DNA from: CAVVYV01 sp963818205
GTDB lineage: Bacteria > Actinomycetota > Thermoleophilia > Solirubrobacterales > 70-9
Reading direction: 5' to 3'
DNA: 64,000 bases
NCBI GenBank assembly: GCA_963818205.1
Contig: CAWFRG010000011.1
Location: forward strand, 31,466-95,465
A program made the position numbers and the translations under genes. The notes beneath the pieces were generated by a model. The model worked only from the letters and a program-made list of their open reading frames with translations, did not search any database and was not told the DNA's origin. The stretch's first letter is position 1. Each line of letters opens with the position of its first letter. Of this stretch, positions 1-11,869 are shown in pieces.

Positions 1-423
1 GTGCTGCAGACGGCCGGGGTGATCGTCGCGCTCACCTTCGTCGCGGCACCTTTCTATCTGCGGCAGACGCAGGAGGCGTTCGCGGCGGTCGACCGCAACC
101 TGGTCGACGCCGCGCGCACCTTGGGGGCGAGCGAGGCGAAAGCCTTCATCCGGGTCGCGGTGCCGTGTGCCGGACAGGGCATCACCTCCGGGCTCGCCCT
201 AGCCTGGGGGCGAGCACTGGGCGAGTTCGGGGCGACGCTGATGTTCGCCGGCTCATTTCCGGGAATCACCCAGACCGTGCCGCTTGCGATATTCGCGCAG
301 TTCAGCAGCGACTTCACCTCCGCGCTGGCGCTCTCGGGCGTTCTGGTGCTCGTCTCCGCCGCCCTCCTGCTCTCGGTGAAGCTCCTGGGACGATCCACCG
401 TCTTGGGTGGTGGCCCGGCTTGA
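1..423 (+). CDS. modB: Molybdate ABC transporter permease, 5'-truncated by the window edge
   Basis: C-terminal ~140 residues of the inner-membrane permease that imports molybdate with ModA and ModC. The conserved permease EAA loop, which docks on the ATPase, is seen as DAARTLGASEAKAF at residues ~37-50. It is followed by a cytoplasmic-to-membrane segment and two hydrophobic helices (residues ~75-100 and ~108-130). The GTG at base 1 is probably internal, because ModB is normally ~220-270 residues. The stop overlaps the start of the ATPase gene, so the two are translationally coupled. Mo supply makes sense beside the Mo-enzyme locus that follows on the other strand. A tungstate permease is possible, but context favours molybdate. 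Confidence 0.9.
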   Translation: MLQTAGVIVALTFVAAPFYLRQTQEAFAAVDRNLVDAARTLGASEAKAFIRVAVPCAGQGITSGLALAWGRALGEFGATLMFAGSFPGITQTVPLAIFAQFSSDFTSALALSGVLVLVSAALLLSVKLLGRSTVLGGGPA

Positions 424-1487
424 CGGCGCTGGAGGTCAGCGCCAGCGATCGGCTCCGCGAGATGGAGCTGGATCTCGAGCTGCATGTGGGCGAGGAGGCC
501 TGCGCGGCGATCGTCGGACCCTCCGGAGCCGGCAAGTCCACCGTGCTTCGGATCATCGCCGGGCTGCGGAAACCCGATCCCGGTCGAGTTGTGATGGGGA
601 ACGAGGTCTGGCTGGACTCGGGTCGCGGAATCAACCTGCGCCCGGAGGAGCGAGCCTGCGGCTTCATGTTCCAGGACTACGCCCTGTTCCCGCACCTGAG
701 TGCTTGGCGGAACGTCGCGTTCGGGATGACCGGCCACCGTCGGGTGCGCCGCCAACGTGCCCTGGAGCAGCTGCGGCGCTTTGGGGTCGAGAACCTTGCA
801 GACGCACGTCCCGCCACGCTCTCGGGTGGCGAGCGCCAGCGGGTGGCACTGGCCCGCTCCCTCGCCCGCGACCCGAGCGTGCTGCTGCTCGATGAGCCCC
901 TCTCCGCTCTCGACACACACACCCGCGCGCACGCCGGCCGCGAGCTCGTCGCGGCGCTCAGGGACGCGGGAGCCGTCGCGATCGTCGTCACGCACGACTT
1001 CTCAGAAGCGGCCATGCTCGCCGATCAGATCTTCGTGATGGACGATGGGCGCATCGTCCAGCACGGCACCGCAGCGGAGCTGTCGGCCCGCCCCGAAAGC
1101 GCGTTCGTCGCCGACTTCGCGGGCTCCGTGGTGCTCAATGGCATCGCTCGCGCAGCTCCTGGCGGGCTGACGGAGGTCGAGCTGGATGGAGGCGGCGCCC
1201 TGCACAGCACCGACCTGATCAAAGGGCCTGTCGTAGCCCTCGTCTTTCCCTGGGAGATCACCATGGAGCCGGCGGAGACAGCCTCTGAGAGCTCCGCCCT
1301 CAACCGGCTCCCGGTCGAGGTCGTTTCGGTGACCGAGATCGGGAATCGGGTCAGGGTCGGTATGTCCGCCCCGCAGCCGTTGGTGGCTGAGGTGACCGCC
1401 GAGTCCATACGATCGCTGGGGTTGCGTCCGGGCGTACGAGCGACGGCCACCTGGAAGGCGACCGCGACGCGGCTGGTGCCGCGCTAG
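420..1487 (+). CDS. modC: Molybdate ABC transporter ATP-binding protein
   Basis: ATPase that powers molybdate import. Walker A is GPSGAGKST (residues ~32-40), the Q-loop region is FMFQDYALFP, the ABC signature is LSGGERQR, and Walker B is LLLDEPLSALD with the switch His in THDFSEA. After residue ~290 a small beta-rich TOBE/Mop-like domain follows (residues LPVEVVSVTEIGNRV onward), as expected for ModC, which senses oxyanion. I chose the TTG at 420 because it overlaps the modB TGA (TTGA); an ATG at 462 is the alternative. The TAG stop shares bases with the moaA stop on the other strand (CTAG), so the two operons converge with no spacer. Confidence 0.92.
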   Translation: MTALEVSASDRLREMELDLELHVGEEACAAIVGPSGAGKSTVLRIIAGLRKPDPGRVVMGNEVWLDSGRGINLRPEERACGFMFQDYALFPHLSAWRNVAFGMTGHRRVRRQRALEQLRRFGVENLADARPATLSGGERQRVALARSLARDPSVLLLDEPLSALDTHTRAHAGRELVAALRDAGAVAIVVTHDFSEAAMLADQIFVMDDGRIVQHGTAAELSARPESAFVADFAGSVVLNGIARAAPGGLTEVELDGGGALHSTDLIKGPVVALVFPWEITMEPAETASESSALNRLPVEVVSVTEIGNRVRVGMSAPQPLVAEVTAESIRSLGLRPGVRATATWKATATRLVPR

Positions 1488-2479
1488 CCGCCGATCTGGC
1501 TCATCGTCCGGGGCGGCTGGCGGAACCCGGCCTCGTTGACGCGGTGCTTGAGCTCCTTGCGCCAGACGGCGTCCCGGATCACCCGCTCCAGCTCTTCGTC
1601 GCTCGCCCCGGAGCGCAGCGGATCGCGCAGATCGGTCTCGTGGATCGAGAACAGGCAGGTCCGGAGCTTGCCGTCTGAGGTGAGGCGGATGCGGTTGCAG
1701 TCGGCGCAGAAGGGCTCGGAGACCGGGTTGATGAAGCCGATCTCGCCGCGGCCATCGGCAAACCGGTAGACCCTGGCCGTCGCATGCGGCTCGCGGGGGA
1801 CCTCCTCGAGCCGGTGCTCGGCCTCGATCAGCTCCCTGATCTCCCGGCCGGTGAGCACCGCGTCGGGCTTCCAATTCCGATCAGCGTCGAGCGGCATGAA
1901 CTCAATGAAGCGCACCTGATAGTCGCTGGTTCGCGCCAGCTCGCAAAAGCGCAGCACCTCGTCCTCGGTGAAGTCGCGCATGGCGATCGCGTTGACCTTG
2001 ATCGGGCGCACCTCGGGGAAGGCCGCGATCGCCTCCAGGCCGCGGATCACCTGCGGAAGCGCGTCGCGGCGGGTGATCTTGAAGAAGGCGTCCCGAGCCA
2101 GCGAGTCGACCGAGACGTTGAAGCGGTCGACCCCGGCGCGCACCAGCGCCTCGGCGTCGCGCTCCAGCAGGTAGCCGTTGGTGGTGACCGCGATCTCCTC
2201 GAGCAGCTCGATCTCCCGGAGCATCGCGACCAGCTTGGGGAACTCCCGGCGCACCAGCGGCTCGCCACCGGTCAGTCGCAGCGTCCTCACGCCCATCTGG
2301 GCGAACAGCCCCACCAGCCGCTGCGTCTCCTCGAAGCTGAGGATCTCGGAGCGGTCGAGCCATGGGAGGCCGTCGGCGGGCATGCAGTACTGGCAGCGGA
2401 AGTTGCAGCGGTCGACCACCGACACCCGCAGGTCATCGATCATCCGGCCGTGCCCATCGCGGAGCGGCTCGCGTCGCAT
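1484..2479 (-). CDS. moaA: GTP 3',8-cyclase MoaA, molybdopterin synthesis
   Basis: Radical-SAM enzyme that, with MoaC, makes cyclic pyranopterin monophosphate, the first step of molybdopterin synthesis. The N-terminal SAM cluster motif is CNFRCQYC (residues ~26-33). The C-terminal second cluster is FCADCNRIRLT followed by LRTCL, and the protein ends in GG, which MoaA needs for activity. About 331 residues, normal for the family. The start is the ATG at 2479, which overlaps the stop of the upstream xdhC (ATGA). The reading frame is open further upstream, but that part is a shadow of xdhC. It is the last gene of the cox operon. Confidence 0.95.
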   Translation of the reverse strand: MRREPLRDGHGRMIDDLRVSVVDRCNFRCQYCMPADGLPWLDRSEILSFEETQRLVGLFAQMGVRTLRLTGGEPLVRREFPKLVAMLREIELLEEIAVTTNGYLLERDAEALVRAGVDRFNVSVDSLARDAFFKITRRDALPQVIRGLEAIAAFPEVRPIKVNAIAMRDFTEDEVLRFCELARTSDYQVRFIEFMPLDADRNWKPDAVLTGREIRELIEAEHRLEEVPREPHATARVYRFADGRGEIGFINPVSEPFCADCNRIRLTSDGKLRTCLFSIHETDLRDPLRSGASDEELERVIRDAVWRKELKHRVNEAGFRQPPRTMSQIGG

Positions 2480-3582
2480 CACCGTGCGCCCGCTGCTTCC
2501 CGCGACTCGTCGGCGGCCGCATCGTGGATCCGGCCCTTGACGGCCATCAGGCGGCCGCCCTGGTGTCCCCGGCGTACGGCGGTGATCTCCCCCATGATCG
2601 AGATCGCCGTCTCGGCGGCGGTGAGCGCACCGATATCGAGCCCGATCGGCGCCGCAAGGCGCCCAAGCTCCTCGTCGGTCAGGCCCTGCGCGAGCAGGCG
2701 CTCGCGGCGCTTCTCCGGCGCGGCGCTGCCATCGCACCGATGTACTGGGCGTCGGAGCGAAGGGCGATCTTGAGCACCGCATCGTCGAGCTTCGGGTCAT
2801 GAGTGAGGACGGCGATCGAGGTCGCCCGGTCGATTCCCCCGAGCTGGTCGAGCGCCTTGTCGGGCCACTCGGCGATCACCAGCTCGGCCTCGGGGAAGCG
2901 GTCGGCGGTGGCGAATCGCTTGCGAGGGTCGACGACGAACGCGCGCCAACCCGCCATGCGGGCCGCGGCGGCGAGCTGAGCGGCGAAATCGACCGCGCCG
3001 AAGATGATCAGGCGAGGCGGCGGCGCCACCGCGTCCACGAACAGGGTCCTGCCGTCGTGCTCGTGCAGCTCGCTGCGCTCGGACCACATCGCCTCGTCCG
3101 CCAGCGCCATCGCGGCGGCATCGAGCTCCGGGCTGCCCAGCGTGCCGACAGGCGGGTCGCCCTCGGTCACCAGGAGCTTCCCGCCCACGTTTTCGGGCCC
3201 TCGAGCACCGTGACCAGCGCCCCGCGGCCACCCCGGCGGGCGAGCTCCGCGAAGCGTCCCTGCAGGCCCGTGCCCTCGTAGGCCTCCACCCAGATCGAGA
3301 TCTCGCCGCCGCACGGCAACCCGACGTCCCAGGCGTCCTCGTCGGCGATCCCATAGTGCAGAAGCTGCGGGTCGTCGCCCGCGAGAATGCCCTCGGCGAC
3401 CTGGACCACCTGCCCCTCGACGCAGCCTCCTGAGACCGCTCCGATCATCTTACCCCCGTCGTTGACAGCCATCTTGGTTCCCAGGGCTGCGGAGCCGACT
3501 TCTTCGTGTCGACGACCGTCGCCAGGGCAACCCGGTCGCCACTGGTGAACCAACTCTCGACGGCCTCCATGACGTCCCTCAT
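2479..3582 (-). CDS. XdhC/CoxI-family cofactor maturation protein (split by three frameshifts)
   Basis: XdhC proteins bind molybdenum cofactor, protect it, promote sulfuration and hand it to xanthine-dehydrogenase-family enzymes. The N-terminal part shows SGGCVEGQVVQVAEG and GLPCGGEISIWVEAY. The middle is a Rossmann-like XdhC_C domain (RLIIFGAVDFAAQL, FVVDPRKRFAT). The C-terminal part shows YIGAM and, in another frame, APIGLDIGA plus TAAETAISIMGEI. Three single-base losses in G or C runs (near 3490, 3195 and 2735) break the frame; restoring one base at each gives one ~367-residue protein. The start ATG at 3582 overlaps the coxD stop and the stop TGA overlaps moaA. I believe the gene is intact in the organism. 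Confidence 0.85.
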
Positions 3583-4517
3583 CTCAGCTCATCTCCCTCC
3601 GGCATCCGTGCCCACCAGCCAGTCGAGGCCCTGCTCGACGATCTGATCCTGATCGTCACGATATTTGAGACCGAGCCCAGCGTCCGCTTCGCCTCGGAGG
3701 CGTCGAGGTGATCGACTCCGAGCAGCTCGAGGGCCGCTACCCAGTCGATCGTCTCGGCGATCCCCGGAGGCTTCTGCACCTCGCTCTGGCGCAGGCGGCG
3801 CACCGCCTCAGCGGCCTCGCTCGCCAGCTCCTCCGCCGTTCCCGGCACGCGCCGGCGAACGATCTCCACCTCGCGCTCGGGGCTCGGGTAGTCGATCCAG
3901 TGGTACAGGCAGCGGCGCTTGAGCGCGTCGTGCAGGTCGCGAGTGCGGTTCGACGTCAGGATCACCGCCGGCGGCTGAGTCGCGCGAATCGTGCCGATCT
4001 CCGGAATGGTGACGCTGGACTCCGCCAGCAGCTCGAACAGGAAGGCTTCGAAGTCGTCGTCGGCTCGGTCCAGCTCATCCACCAGGAGGATCGCGGGCAT
4101 CGGCCCCGCGTACTCGAGGGCCCGCAGCAGCGGCCGGGGCGTCAGGAACTCCCTGCCGAACAGCTCGTCCTCGGTGAACTCGGCACCGGTCGCCTCCGTC
4201 GACCGGATCCTGAGCAGCTGGCGCGGATAGTTCCACTCATACAGGGCCTCTGAGACGTCGATGCCCTCGTAGCACTGCAGCCTGATCAGCTCGGTGCCAA
4301 GCGCCGCGGCCAACGCCTTGGCCGCCTCGGTCTTGCCGACGCCCGCCTCCCCCTCGAGAAGCAGGGGCTGCGGCAATCGCAGCGAGAGGAAGAGCGCCGT
4401 GGCGAGCCCGTCGTCGGTCAGGTAGTCGACCTGATCGAGCAGCCCCTTGAGCGACCCGATATCGGGAACCGCCGCACTCAGGGGAGTCTCCTCGCCCGCC
4501 CGCACAGGAGCCGTCAT
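3579..4517 (-). CDS. coxD: MoxR-type AAA+ ATPase CoxD
   Basis: AAA+ chaperone that, with the VWA protein CoxE, is needed to build the [MoSCu] site of CO dehydrogenase. Walker A GEAGVGKTEAAKALA (residues ~56-70), Walker B AILLVDELDRADDD, sensor 1 ILTSNRTRDLHDA and arginine-finger region LKRRCLYHWIDYP are all visible. Near 3668 a one-base loss seems to shift the last ~30 codons: the other frame reads LKYRDDQDQIVEQGLDWL and stops at 3589-3591, which fits the family better. The ATG at 4517 overlaps the stop of the nucleotidyltransferase gene (ATGA), so the operon is tightly coupled. Confidence 0.92.
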   Translation of the reverse strand: MTAPVRAGEETPLSAAVPDIGSLKGLLDQVDYLTDDGLATALFLSLRLPQPLLLEGEAGVGKTEAAKALAAALGTELIRLQCYEGIDVSEALYEWNYPRQLLRIRSTEATGAEFTEDELFGREFLTPRPLLRALEYAGPMPAILLVDELDRADDDFEAFLFELLAESSVTIPEIGTIRATQPPAVILTSNRTRDLHDALKRRCLYHWIDYPSPEREVEIVRRRVPGTAEELASEAAEAVRRLRQSEVQKPPGIAETIDWVAALELLGVDHLDASEAKRTLGSVSNIVTIRIRSSSRASTGWWARMPEGDELR

Positions 4518-5122
4518 GGTGAGCTTCCCGCCTCCGCCAGGATCGCCTCATAGTCCTCGCGCGTATCGACATCGGGCGGGATGGAGCCCGGCACCCGGAC
4601 CTCGACCACCTGGTCTGCGAGGCGATCCATCAGTTTCCAGACCGCCTTGTCGCCGTCCAACTCGCCCAGCTCGGCGAAGAGCCTCCGGCCAAGGCCAAGG
4701 ATGTCCGCGCCCGTCGTCGTAGCGACAGACGGCAAGCATCGTGCCGCGCCGCTGCCGCCGATCAGCGCCCGAACCGTCGCCGGCGTCACCCCCGGTTGAT
4801 CGCCCAGCATCAGCACAAGGAGATCGGATCGCGGGTCCAGGGCACTCAGCCCCGCGGCAATCGACGAGGAGCAACCCTCGCCGTAGTCCGGGTTCTCGAC
4901 CAAGTCGGTGCCCTCCAGGTCCACCCTGCGCCGCACCTCCGCGGAGCCGCCGCCGAGAGCCACGATCAGCTGGTCGAATCCGCTCGCCCGGGCGGTGTCG
5001 AGGGTGTGGCCGAGCAGCGTGCCCGAGCCGTAGGGAAGCAGCTGCTTGGGCTCGCCCAGCCGCCGCGAGCCTCCGGCCGCGAGCACCAGGCCGGTGACGA
5101 ACCGTTCAGCGGGCTGCGCCAC
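4514..5122 (-). CDS. MocA/MobA-like molybdopterin nucleotidyltransferase
   Basis: About 202 residues with the GT-A-like NTP-transferase fold. The N-terminal nucleotide-binding motif is GLVLAAGGSRRLGEPKQLLP, and the metal-binding region is LVLMLGDQPGVT. MocA adds CMP to molybdopterin to make MCD, the cofactor form used by CO dehydrogenase; MobA makes the GMP form. The neighbours make MocA the better guess. I start at the GTG at 5122, which gives a 12-residue lead before the motif. The upstream extension of this frame is a shadow of the YHS domain gene, whose stop (5106) lies just inside this gene. Confidence 0.85.
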   Translation of the reverse strand: MAQPAERFVTGLVLAAGGSRRLGEPKQLLPYGSGTLLGHTLDTARASGFDQLIVALGGGSAEVRRRVDLEGTDLVENPDYGEGCSSSIAAGLSALDPRSDLLVLMLGDQPGVTPATVRALIGGSGAARCLPSVATTTGADILGLGRRLFAELGELDGDKAVWKLMDRLADQVVEVRVPGSIPPDVDTREDYEAILAEAGSSP

Positions 5123-6087
5123 CGGCAACGCCCTCGGCGCTGAAGCTGTCGCGGCAGCCCTCCGAGCAGAAGTAGTAGCGCTCGCCGTCGCGCTCGAGCT
5201 GGATGCTCGCCGCGCTGACGGCGACCTCCATGCCGCAGACCGGGTCGAGGCAGCCGTCGATCGGCAACCGACGGTCTGGCGCGCTCGGGGACCGGCGCCG
5301 GCGCCGAGGTGTATGCCTCGGCCGCCTCGCCCTATTGTCCTGCGGCGCAATGGGTGCCTCGAGCCGCCCGAAGCGCCTCAGGGCGACGATCTCGGCGAGG
5401 ATCGCGAGCGCGATCTCCTCGGGTGTCTCGGCTCCGATCTCGAGCCCCGCGGGGGTGTGGAGCTGGGCCCGCAGCTCTTCGGGCAGGTCGAGTGACTGCT
5501 TGACGGCATCGCCACGGATCTGCTGGCGACCAGCGCGACGTAGGGAACACCGGACCGCAGGGCCGCTGTGAGGACGCGCTCCTCGTCGTGTCCGTGGGAG
5601 GCCACCACGACGGCGGCATCGTCGGCGCGGGGATCGCTGTCCTCGGCCACGCTCAACTCGACCGCGTAGCCCAGCGCCTCGCCAGGTCCGCCAGGGCGAC
5701 TCCGATCGGGGTCTCGCCGACGATCCTCAAGCTCTCGCGCCGGGAGGTGCGGGTTGAGGAAGATCTCCAGCGCGCCCCCGCTGAGACAGGGATTCTTGAC
5801 CGTCACGGCTCCCTCGGCCACGGCCGGCTGTCCCTCGGCGCCCCCCGGCAGGATGCGGAGCAGAAGCGGGCTCGCCGGCCTCCATCGCCCGGAGCGAGTA
5901 GAGGCGGACCGAGGCCTCCGCGCAGGACCCACCGACGAATCCCTCGATGGTTCCGTCCGGGCGAACGATCGCTGCGTCCCCCGCCCTGACGCTGGTCGGG
6001 CTCTGGGCGCGAACGACCGTCGCCTCGACGAAGGGGGCCCCCTCGATCCGTCCTCACGCAATGCCCGGCCGGCTCACGGCCGCTCAT
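5106..6087 (-). CDS. XdhC/CoxF-like maturation protein with C-terminal YHS metal-binding domain (frameshifted)
   Basis: Read across several frames, this gives an XdhC-type protein. Seen are FVGGSCAEASVRLYSLRAME, then KNPCLSGGALEIFLNPHLP, a Rossmann-like part (LGYAVELSVAEDSDPRADDA, VVASHGHDEERVL, GVPYVALVAS), LHTPAG-type residues and LEIGAETPEEIALAILAEIV. The C terminus is a YHS domain with paired cysteines: DPVCGMEV and YYFCSEGCRDSF, stopping at 5106. YHS domains bind metals such as copper or zinc, so a tie to loading the Cu of the Mo-Cu site is tempting, but this is inference. At least three frame breaks lie between 5480 and 6060. The start at 6087 (ATG) is the best of weak choices; it lies inside the end of the upstream CoxL-like gene. 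Confidence 0.75.
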
Positions 6088-6627
6088 CCATCGAGCCAAG
6101 GGTACTCCGGAGCCACCTGGCCCCCGGGACTCCGGGCACCGGCCCACGCCTACCCGGGGGTGCGCCGCCTCGATCCTGTACGTGGTCTGGGCGTCGAGCG
6201 AGCCCTCGACGCCCTCCGGAAGCTCGAAGCTGCCGAACGTCCTCAGGGCGACCGCCTGGATCCTGACGCCCTCCGGGTCGCCGCCCTCGACAACCAGCGG
6301 CCGTTGTCGAAGCGAAGCGCGTCCGGTGAGACCTCGAGCATCGATGCCGCCACCAACCCCGCCTTGTCGCGGAGCTTGCGAGCGGTGATCGCGACATTCT
6401 CCTCCACTGCACCGCTCGGGGCGCTGTTGAAGCTGTTTCCCCCTCCGAACCGGTCGGTGTCCTCATGCTTGACCTTGATGTCCTCCGGGCGGGATCCCGA
6501 GCTCCTCCGAAGCGATCTCGGCGAGCCTGACCTCTTCTCCCTGGGACCGCTCGCTGAGGCTGAGCACCGCCTTTCCCGTCGGGTGCATACGCAGGAACAC
6601 CGCTCTGTAGACACCGCCGTCAGCCAT
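6074..6627 (-). CDS. Short stand-alone CoxL-like molybdopterin-binding domain (frameshifted)
   Basis: A ~185-residue protein resembling only one internal segment of CO dehydrogenase large subunits. It starts MADGGVYRAVFLRMHPTGKA, then SLSERSQGEEVRLAEIASEE, GIPPEDIKVKHEDTDRFGGG and ARKLRDKAGLVAASMLEVSP, then reads RTFGSFELPEG in a second frame. The same stretch is found in the full coxL of this operon (HASGKAVVS, EELGISPDDIQVRHGDTD, RRVRDKARLIAAGMLETSP), so it is a diverged partial paralogue. It lacks the AYRCSFR region. Breaks are near 6495 (one extra C) and 6300. The start ATG at 6627 lies 54 bases after coxE. It may be a small accessory subunit or a coxL scrap; good preservation of the coding pattern argues for a kept gene. 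Confidence 0.6.
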
Positions 6628-6681
6628 GGCGCTCCCGATACTAATGCGCGCCTGATGGCGGCCGTCTCGGCTCCGCAGGAT

Positions 6682-8021
6682 TCATCGCGTGGTCCTGCCG
6701 CGCTTGGGGCCGTAACCGCTGGGCATCGGCACAGGCTTCTGCGCCTCGGTTCGCTCGGCGCTCGGCCAGGATGGGTCGGTGCCCTCGACCGCGGGGGCCG
6801 ACCACACCGCCGTGGACGAGGGGAGATCGCCGGTGGCGATCGCCTCGGCGACCTCATCGAGGGCGTCGAGGCAGTCGCCGCTGACCAAGGCGTCGCAGTG
6901 GGGCAGGGCCGCCGCCATCCCGCCGGCGCCAGGCGAGAACCCGGGGGCGGCCGCGCGCGGGTTGACCCAGACGATCCGGTGAGCCAGCCGGGCAAGGCGC
7001 TCCATCTCGCGGCCGACCAGCGCGGGATCGGCGCGCTCCCATCCATCCGAGAGGATCACGACGACGGCGCCGCGAGCCATGCCGCGGCGCCCGTACTGGT
7101 CGTTGAAGCTCTGCAGCGCCTCTCCGATTCGGGTGCCGCTCGACCAGTCAGGAGGGATGGCGGCTGCCCGTCGGATCGCCGCCTCCGGATTACGCCCGCC
7201 GAGCGCGCGCGTGAGACGCGTAAGACGAGTCGCGAAGACGAAGGCCTCGGCCGGGGCGCCGCTGGCAACCGCCGAGGTAAGGAGATGCAGATGGGCTCGG
7301 GCGTACGGCTCCATCGAGCCCGAGATGTCGCAGAGCAGGACCAGGCGGCGCGGGCGGGTGCGCCGGCGGCGTCGGGCGAGGGTCATCGGATCGCCGCCGG
7401 TATGGAGGCTCGCGCGCAAGGACGGGCGCAGGTCGAGGTGCTCGCCGCGTCTCGCCCGACGTCTCCTCCTCGAGCGGCGCCGGGGGGCGGCCAGCTCGAT
7501 TGCCGTCATCAGGCGCAGGAGCTGCTCAGCTCGTCGGGCTCGAGCGCCTCGAAGCGCTTCTTCCTCAGGCGCTCCTTCTCGCTGGCCAGCGCCAGGGGCC
7601 CTCGACCTCGCGCGCCTTCGTCGTTCCGTCCAGAGCCCCGATGTGGTCCCCCGCATGCCGCCCCGGGCTCGGAACATGTTCCCCGGGCACGGACCGGGCT
7701 TTCGGGCTCGGCGGGCGCTCGCTCGGCTGAGAGCCGCTGAGCGTCGGGGAGTGCGGGTCCCCGCGCTCCTCGTCCGGCTCCAGGGCCGGGTCGAAGACCG
7801 CGCCGAAGACGCGATCGAACGTCGGCAGCTGGGTCTGCGAGGAGACGAACACCGACCGTGCCGTCCAGTACAGCTCCGTTCGCCTGACCGGGGCGACGAT
7901 GCGCCAGCGCCCGCGCAAAGCGCGCCGCCCGCTCCGGGGTCGCGGGTACGCCCGCGGCGCGCATCCGCTGGCCGAGCGCCGTCGCCAGGGCCGGGAGGTC
8001 GATCCTGTCGAGCTCAACCAC
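6682..8021 (-). CDS. coxE: VWA-domain protein CoxE (frameshifted)
   Basis: Partner of the CoxD ATPase in maturing the CO dehydrogenase active site. The C-terminal two thirds (from ~7390 down) read cleanly: LVLLCDISGSMEPYARA holds the MIDAS motif DxSxS, then FVFATRLTRLTRAL, a conserved TRIGEALQSFN segment and VVILSDGWERADP. The N terminus starts MVELDRIDLPALATALGQR at 8021 and then passes through several frames (WTARSVFVSSQTQLPTFDRV, LALASEKERLRKKRFEALEP, MTAIELAAPRRRSRRR), so at least four indels lie between 7490 and 7930. The basic stretch with many arginines before the VWA domain is typical of CoxE. It starts 27 bases after the coxL stop. Confidence 0.85.
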
Positions 8022-8047
8022 GCCCCACGCTCCGGATCAGCCGGCGA

Positions 8048-10411
<2,364 letters not shown>

Positions 10412-10413
10412 CG

Positions 10414-10890
<477 letters not shown>

Positions 10891-11767
10891 TCAGCCCTCC
10901 TGGTTCAGGGCGCGTTCTGCGGCGCGGCTCAGCGCGCGCTTGGTGAGCTCCCCGGCGAGGTGGCGCTTGTAGTCGACCGGCCCGCGCCCGTCCGCGATCG
11001 GAGAGCAGTCCTCGGACGCGAGCTCGCCCGCCTCGGCGAAGAGCTCCTCCGAGGGCTTCTTGCCGCGCAGCAGCTCCTCGGAGCGGGTGGCATGGATCGT
11101 GGTCGGCCCCACCGCGCTGAGGGCGACGCCGGCGTCGGAGATCGTGCCGCCGTCCACCCACAGAGCTGCGGACACCGCGACGATCGCCCAGTCGCCGGCC
11201 CGCCGCTCCACCTTCTCATGGGCGCTGCCGCCACCGGACCTGAGGGGCAGCCGGATCTCGGTCAGGATCTGGGCGTCCTCGATCGCCGTCATGGTAGGGG
11301 CCGACGTGAAAGTCCTCCATCGAGACGACGCGCTCGCCGCCCGAGCCGGCGATGACGACGTTTGCCTTCAGCGCCGAGCAGACGGCCGAGAGGTCCTCCG
11401 CGGCGTCTGCCTGCGCCAGCGAGCCGCCGATCGTGCCGCGGTTTCGAACCACTGGATCGGCGATCACCGTCTCGGCCTCGGCGAAGATCGGGAAGTGCCT
11501 GGCGAGCAGCTCGGATTCGAGCAGGTCGCGGTGGCGGGTCATCGCCCCGATCCGGATCTCCCCATCCGTCTCGCTGATGTAGGAGAGCTCGTCGAGCTCG
11601 TTGATGTCGATCAATCGCTCCGGGTTGGCGAGCCGCAGCTTCATCATCGGCAGCAGGCTGTGGCCGCCGGCCAGGATGCGGGTCTCAGGCCCGTACTTCT
11701 CGAGCAGTTCGATCACGTTCTGGACGCTCGTCGCCCGCTCGTACTCAATCGGTCCGGGGGTCTGCAA
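10891..11767 (-). CDS. coxM: CO dehydrogenase medium FAD-binding subunit (one frameshift)
   Basis: FAD subunit that takes electrons from CoxS. FAD-binding motifs are AGGHSLLPMMKLRLA (residues ~32-46) and RNRGTIGGSLAQADAAEDL (~108-126). The C-terminal domain (TEIRLPLRSGGGSAHEKVER onward, through SAVGPTTIHATRSEELLRG) is in another frame after a break near 11290. The restored length of ~292 residues is normal. The start is TTG at 11767, with GGAG about seven bases upstream in a strongly purine-rich leader. A 102-base gap separates it from the five small membrane-protein genes upstream. Confidence 0.93.
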
Positions 11768-11869
11768 CGGAAATCTCCTCCTCCTCCTGCGCTCCTGCGG
11801 CTACCTGGATGAAGCTCTCGACCGCCTACCGCTAATCCATATGACCTTCTCTACTTGCCTCCCACCGCC

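Noticed and set aside
2479..3582. Reading the split xdhC as a true pseudogene
   Set aside because: All three breaks are one-base losses in G/C runs with perfect motifs on both sides, and neighbours show the same kind of break; sequencing error is simpler.
5947..7740. 597-codon open frame on the + strand opposite coxE and the CoxL-like gene
   Set aside because: A shadow that is open because of high GC; the - strand carries the MIDAS and CoxL-like motifs.
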